Shown piece after piece: positions 60,309 to 64,000 of a stretch of DNA of 64,000 bases. Both the position numbers and the translations under genes were made by a program. The notes below the pieces were generated by a model. It did no database searches, was not told where the DNA came from, and saw only the letters and a program-made list of their open reading frames with translations. The number at the start of each line of letters is the position of its first letter. The first letter of the stretch is position 1. The DNA is from DASUPK01 sp963736685 (GTDB taxonomy: Bacteria > Actinomycetota > Thermoleophilia > Solirubrobacterales > 70-9), in NCBI GenBank assembly GCA_963736685.1, contig CAVTPZ010000017.1, positions 62,001 through 126,000 of the forward strand, written 5' to 3'.

Positions 60309-60845
60309 ATGGCGCAATCCACCAAGACAAAGAGTTCAAATAGTCGCAGCGACACCCGGCAGAAAGCCACAGGCTCGAGTCGGAGCACCAGTGCGAAACG
60401 ATCCAACCCGACGAGTTCGAGTCGCAGAAGCTCGAACGGAAGTCGGGCGAAGGGCGCAAGCGTCTCCCGGTCGAGGTCGCGCGCACAGAGCCGGAGCGCA
60501 CAGAACCGCAATGGTGGCTCGATCGCCGACACGGCTATCGATAGGGCCAAGACATCGGGTCGCGCGGTCGCCGATACGGCAGCCAAGGCAAAGACCCCTC
60601 TCATCGCTGGTGCCACTGCGCTGGTTGGAGTCGCCGGGGGTGCGGTGCTCAAATCTCGTCTAGGGGCTGGCAACAGCAAGAAAAGCCCGCTCAAGCGGCT
60701 AGGCGGCTCCAAGCACATGGCGAAGCTCGATCTGGGCAAGCTCGACCTCGACACTGTGAAGACGCTTGCTGCTCAGATGCAGTCCTATGGCCAGCAGGCT
60801 TCCGATATCGCTGACGCGGTCGAAAAGACGCGGAAAAAGAACTGA
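60309..60845 (+). CDS. Basic low-complexity protein with central hydrophobic segment
   Basis: The 178-residue protein starts with about 75 residues rich in Ser, Arg, Lys and Asn (MAQSTKTKSSNSRSDTRQKA). A hydrophobic Ala/Gly/Val segment follows (TPLIAGATALVGVAGGAVLK), then a helical C-terminus (DLDTVKTLAAQMQSYGQQAS). AAGGAGAGAG gives it a strong ribosome-binding site. It lies 65 bases after the DUF892 gene. Disordered basic N-terminus plus membrane-like helix could tether nucleic acid to a membrane; this is speculation. Confidence 0.68.
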   Translation: MAQSTKTKSSNSRSDTRQKATGSSRSTSAKRSNPTSSSRRSSNGSRAKGASVSRSRSRAQSRSAQNRNGGSIADTAIDRAKTSGRAVADTAAKAKTPLIAGATALVGVAGGAVLKSRLGAGNSKKSPLKRLGGSKHMAKLDLGKLDLDTVKTLAAQMQSYGQQASDIADAVEKTRKKN

Positions 60846-60940
60846 CGCTCACGCCGAAGCTCAAGCTGACCCGACAGCCCGGCGGCTTCGAAGACGGTCC
60901 CGGGATCAAACATGGATCGCGTAGCCCGCGAGAAACACCA

Positions 60941-60960
60941 GGGCCCTCTCTCGAGGGCCC
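60941..60960 (+). terminator. Terminator-like hairpin
   Basis: Arms GGGCCCTC and GAGGGCCC with a TCTC loop. It can serve the plus-strand pair ending at 60845 and, read on the minus strand, stands right behind the tRNA 3' half. Confidence 0.7.
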
Positions 60961-60966
60961 ATGGTT

Positions 60967-61010
<44 letters not shown>

Positions 61011-61065
61011 AAGCCCTGAAGTCGTTTGGTGGGCTCACGCTGAGCCATACCTTGCACGCTGACAT

Positions 61066-61120
61066 CACCTGAGATCAGATCAGGTTCCCTCAGTTCGGTA
61101 CCAAGGCTGGTACTACGCAA
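61066..61120. repeat. 55-bp direct repeat with GGTACC boxes, copy 2
   Basis: TCACCTGAG, 20 bases, TTCGGTACCAAGGCTGGTAC, then TACG, matching copy 1 at 47897. It lies 56 bases from the tRNA half, which favours an integrase arm-site or attachment relic. Confidence 0.55.
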
Positions 61121-61262
61121 CCCTGGAGCTGACGCTTCAAGAAACACCCATCCGAGCTGGCGGCCCCCGGAACTCACGCTCTCGTGATCCGCGAGCTGTC
61201 CCGGACCGTCTCGGATCTCCGTGCGCTGGCGCTTTGGCGCTCAGTCGGTTACAAGAAGCAGC

Positions 61263-63536
61263 ATGGCAACGCGGGCCGCGCCGGATGTGCGCTCCGATGG
61301 AGTCTCGGCAACCGACCTGCTGGTCTCGAAGCTCGAGCCGCCGCGCAGGCGCATGGACCTCTCGCGTCCGCGCCTGCTCGAGGCATGCTCGTTGGCCTCC
61401 CGGAAGCGACTCGCTGTTCTCGACGCACCGCCCGGGTACGGGAAGACGACGCTGCTGGCCGATTGGTTTGCGCGCGCCTCCGCCGCGGATGATCGACAGC
61501 TCGCCTGGCTGACCCTGGAGGCCACGGAGAACGACCCGGCGCTCTTCTGGCGTTATGTCGTGGCCGCGCTGCAACGTGGCCAAGTGGATGCCGGGGCTCG
61601 CGCCGAGCGCGTCCTGCTGGTTCCCGGAGCGGATGTCGAGGAGGCGGTGCGCTTGCTGCTAAACGATCTCGGTGGACTCGATCCCCAGGTCGTACTGGTC
61701 CTCGACGACTACCACGTGGTCTGGGAAGAGCGCTGCCATGAGTTGATGGGGACATTCCTCACTCATGCCCCGCCGAGCGTCCACCTGGTCGTCTCCACCC
61801 GGTCGGATCCGCCACTGCCGCTGGCGTCCCTACGCGCCGCCGGCGAGCTTGCCGAGATTCGCGCCGCGGATCTCCGACTCACGGAGGAGGAGTCAGTGGA
61901 TTTCCTCCAGCTCTCGGAGGACCTCGTGCTCTCGGACGAAGATCTCGCTCTCCTGGTCGCACGCACCGAGGGGTGGGCTGCCGCCCTGCAGCTCGCCGCC
62001 GTCTGGCTGCACGGCGAGCGAGATCGCAAGGCGGCGGTTCGCGAGTTCGCCGGGGACAACCGGCATCTCGCCGATTACCTGACGGAGCATGTCCTCGCAG
62101 GGCTTGAGCCGTCCATCGAGCGCTTCCTACTCGAGACCTCGATTCTCAGCCGCCTCTCGGCGCCATTGTGCGACGCGGTGACCGGCGAAACCGGCTCAGG
62201 CGCGCGTCTGGATGAGATCGAGCGCGCGAACCTTCTCCTGACGCCACTCGACAGCCGTCGCCGCTGGTACCGGTACCACCCCCTGTTCGCGGAGCTGCTG
62301 CGGGGAGAGCTCGCCCGACGCGATCCCGAGCTGGTTCCCACCCTGCACCGGCGGGCCTACCTGTGGCACCGGGACAACGGGAGCGTGTTGGAGTCGGTCG
62401 CCCAGGCCCTGCTCGCCGGGGACCATGCCGCAGCCGCCGAAGCGATCACCGGTGCCTGGATCCCGCTGATTCGCTCCGGCGGCTCGGCGACGGTGAAACG
62501 CTGGCTCGAGCGCTTTCCCCGCGAGGCCGTGGCCGATGCCCCTCAGATCGCCTACATCGGGGCCTTCGTGACCGCGCTCGCCGGCGACTCCGAGCACGCA
62601 ATCGACGAGTGGATCCGGCTCGCCGAGACAAATGCTGACCACGCTGCCAGCGATCGCATGCCGGACGGAACGTCGTTCGAGACCAACCTCGAGATCATCC
62701 GGGCAGCGTTTCTCTACCGCGATATCGGCGATGCGAAGGCGAAGGCGGAAAGAGTCGCCGAGTCCGAGTCCGCAGGCGGGCAATGGCGCGTGCCGTCGCT
62801 CGCCGCGCTGGGCTCCCTGTGTTACCTCTCGGGTGACCCGGCCGGCGCCGCACGCGCGGTCGACGAGGCTCTGCGTGATCGCGACGCACCCGTGCGGCCG
62901 CACGGCGTGATCCATGCGCTCGCCACGTCGGCACTGCTCGAGCTCGACGAAGGTGAGCCCGAGCGGGCCGAACGCACGGCCCGCCGGGCGCTCGACACGG
63001 CGCACTCGGTCGGGCTATCGAAGAACGTGACCGCGGGCCTCGCACATATCGCCCTCGGCCGCAGCCTGACCGCGCGGGACAGGGCGATCGAGGCGCTCGA
63101 GGAGCTCGAGCGCGGCCGGCAGCTGGTGGAGGGGCGCGCGCCGATCGCCCATCATCTCTACGGCCTTCTCGCACTAGCCGAAGCGCAGCACGCGTCGGGC
63201 GACATGGTCGGGGCCAATCGCTCCCTCGACGAGGCGGAGGCCGAGATCGATCAGTTCGAGGACGCGGGCCTCTTCCCGGCCATGCTCGCGGGGCTTCGGG
63301 GCCGCGCGATGCTCTCACGCCGGCGGCGTCCGGCCGGGCCGGGAACCGAACTCACCGAGACAGAGCTCACCGTGTTGCGTCTGCTGTCTGGCTCGAAGTC
63401 CCGGCGAGAGATCGCCGAGAAGCTGTACCTGTCGCCCAACACCGTCAAAACCCACACCTCGGCGATCTATCGGAAGCTCGGCGTCGGGTCGCGAGGCGAC
63501 GCGGTCCTGAAAGCTCGCGAGCAGGGCCTGCTCTGA
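61263..63536 (+). CDS. LuxR family regulator with MalT-like STAND ATPase
   Basis: The 757-residue protein starts MATRAAPDVRSDGVSATDLL. Residues about 50-300 form the STAND ATPase: P-loop LDAPPGYGKTTLLADWF, Walker B VVLVLDDYHVV, sensor VHLVVSTRSDPPLPLASLRA. A long TPR-like helical region (about 370-670) follows. The C-terminal LuxR helix-turn-helix reads LTETELTVLRLLSGSKSRRE and LYLSPNTVKTHTSAIYRKLG. Such proteins sense inducers through the TPR part and activate transcription. The next gene encodes a secreted propeller starting 103 bases later and is a possible target. Confidence 0.92.
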   Translation: MATRAAPDVRSDGVSATDLLVSKLEPPRRRMDLSRPRLLEACSLASRKRLAVLDAPPGYGKTTLLADWFARASAADDRQLAWLTLEATENDPALFWRYVVAALQRGQVDAGARAERVLLVPGADVEEAVRLLLNDLGGLDPQVVLVLDDYHVVWEERCHELMGTFLTHAPPSVHLVVSTRSDPPLPLASLRAAGELAEIRAADLRLTEEESVDFLQLSEDLVLSDEDLALLVARTEGWAAALQLAAVWLHGERDRKAAVREFAGDNRHLADYLTEHVLAGLEPSIERFLLETSILSRLSAPLCDAVTGETGSGARLDEIERANLLLTPLDSRRRWYRYHPLFAELLRGELARRDPELVPTLHRRAYLWHRDNGSVLESVAQALLAGDHAAAAEAITGAWIPLIRSGGSATVKRWLERFPREAVADAPQIAYIGAFVTALAGDSEHAIDEWIRLAETNADHAASDRMPDGTSFETNLEIIRAAFLYRDIGDAKAKAERVAESESAGGQWRVPSLAALGSLCYLSGDPAGAARAVDEALRDRDAPVRPHGVIHALATSALLELDEGEPERAERTARRALDTAHSVGLSKNVTAGLAHIALGRSLTARDRAIEALEELERGRQLVEGRAPIAHHLYGLLALAEAQHASGDMVGANRSLDEAEAEIDQFEDAGLFPAMLAGLRGRAMLSRRRRPAGPGTELTETELTVLRLLSGSKSRREIAEKLYLSPNTVKTHTSAIYRKLGVGSRGDAVLKAREQGLL

Positions 63537-63638
63537 CCGACTCACCCGGGTGATTTCGGCCCGGGATCGCCCCAAATGTGTCGGATCGCGTGCGAGCTTC
63601 CTCCGGAACACAATCCGAACCGTCCTGGAGGAACCTTG

Positions 63639-64000
63639 ATGAACAGCTCGACTCAACCGCAACCCAGAGGCAAGTTTGCTCGTGCGCTCTGCGTTGCAAC
63701 CTGCACGGCAACCGCTGGCTGGGCGCTCTTTGCCGCGACCGCGCTCGCCAATCCGATCGCTTCGGCCGGTCCCGCGCCATCGTTGCCGGCGTTTCAGGGC
63801 GTGGCCGCCAAGTCCCACCCCATCAAGGGCACGGTCAAGCCGCCACAGAACCCCTTCTTGGCGACGGGACCCGTTCAGCAACATCCACGACGACACCTGG
63901 ATGACGGACTCCTATCGGTACCGGGGCCCGCTCGGGCGCTCTCTTACGGCGAGCTCGGCGGCGAAGCCCCTGCGGGTGTGCGGCAGCATCGCCTTCGACA
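63639..64000 (+). pseudogene. Secreted propeller-type protein, partial (right edge) with one frameshift
   Basis: It starts MNSSTQPQPRGKFARALCVA with a signal peptide (GWALFAATALANPIASA) and GGAGGA 7 bases before the ATG. Near 63876 the frame shifts by one base; after it FSNIHDDTWMTDSYRYRGPL and SAAKPLRVCGSIAFD continue to the window edge. The motif DTWMTDxYxxxGP with a following CGSIxFD is seen at the start of secreted quinoprotein-like propellers. The 3' end lies outside the window. Confidence 0.6.

Overview
The window is GC-rich, densely coded DNA from one bacterium. The gene content points to Actinomycetota, most plausibly Thermoleophilia (Solirubrobacterales-like). This is an inference from a WS/DGAT wax-ester/triacylglycerol synthase, an MscR-like dehydrogenase paired with a metallo-beta-lactamase-fold hydrolase, an MptB-like mannosyltransferase, an actinobacterial-type cyclic di-AMP riboswitch and many small secreted lineage-specific proteins. 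No rRNA, intact tRNA, transposase or CRISPR array was found.

Layout. 1-9.9 kb: a secreted alpha/beta hydrolase cut by the left edge, a frameshifted secreted protein, an ArsR-DUF2892-MMPL operon divergent from an OsmC gene, a coiled-coil NlpC/P60-type hydrolase, an acyl-ACP thioesterase and a WS/DGAT. 9.9-18.4 kb: a histidine phosphatase, an overlapping Stf0 sulfotransferase/sulfatase pair, two multi-pass glycosyltransferase-like proteins, a c-di-AMP riboswitch followed only by a 44-residue membrane peptide, and a GH76 mannanase. 18.5-30.5 kb: beta-propeller and arylsulfotransferase genes, flavin oxidases and a cupredoxin protein, most of them interrupted by frameshifts. 31-37 kb: dodecin, an O-methyltransferase, a cyclic-2,3-diphosphoglycerate-synthetase-like GTPase (COG2403) divergent from carbamate kinase, and a YWTD propeller. 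37-43 kb: a TetR-controlled alpha/beta-hydrolase-glycosyltransferase fusion and several hairpin repeats. 43.8-47.8 kb: a formaldehyde-to-CO2 module (formate dehydrogenase, GFA-like protein, class III-type alcohol dehydrogenase, MBL hydrolase). 49-58 kb: a second copy of the GTPase with a broken carbamate kinase, then a lipid/isoprenoid block (GDPD, SCP2-hydrolase, HMG-CoA reductase, patatin) and an ABC exporter. 58-64 kb: repeats, a DUF892 ferritin-like protein, a tRNA 3' half, a MalT-type LuxR regulator and a partial secreted propeller.

Themes. Lipid metabolism (thioesterase, WS/DGAT, patatin, GDPD, SCP2 domain), sulfate-ester making and breaking, mannan-type glycan synthesis and hydrolysis, and one-carbon oxidation recur. 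Most striking are a riboswitch that appears to control only a tiny membrane peptide, a 1,035-bp near-identical tract shared by two otherwise diverged GTPase genes (a gene-conversion pattern), two families of small intergenic hairpins with base-pair-preserving changes, and a recurrent Lys-rich two-cysteine C-terminal tail on secreted proteins.

Caution. At least ten genes carry frameshifts although the reading stays protein-like on both sides of each break. Insertions and deletions both occur. Uncorrected long-read errors are a plausible cause, so 'pseudogene' calls mark a disrupted reading frame and not proven loss of function.
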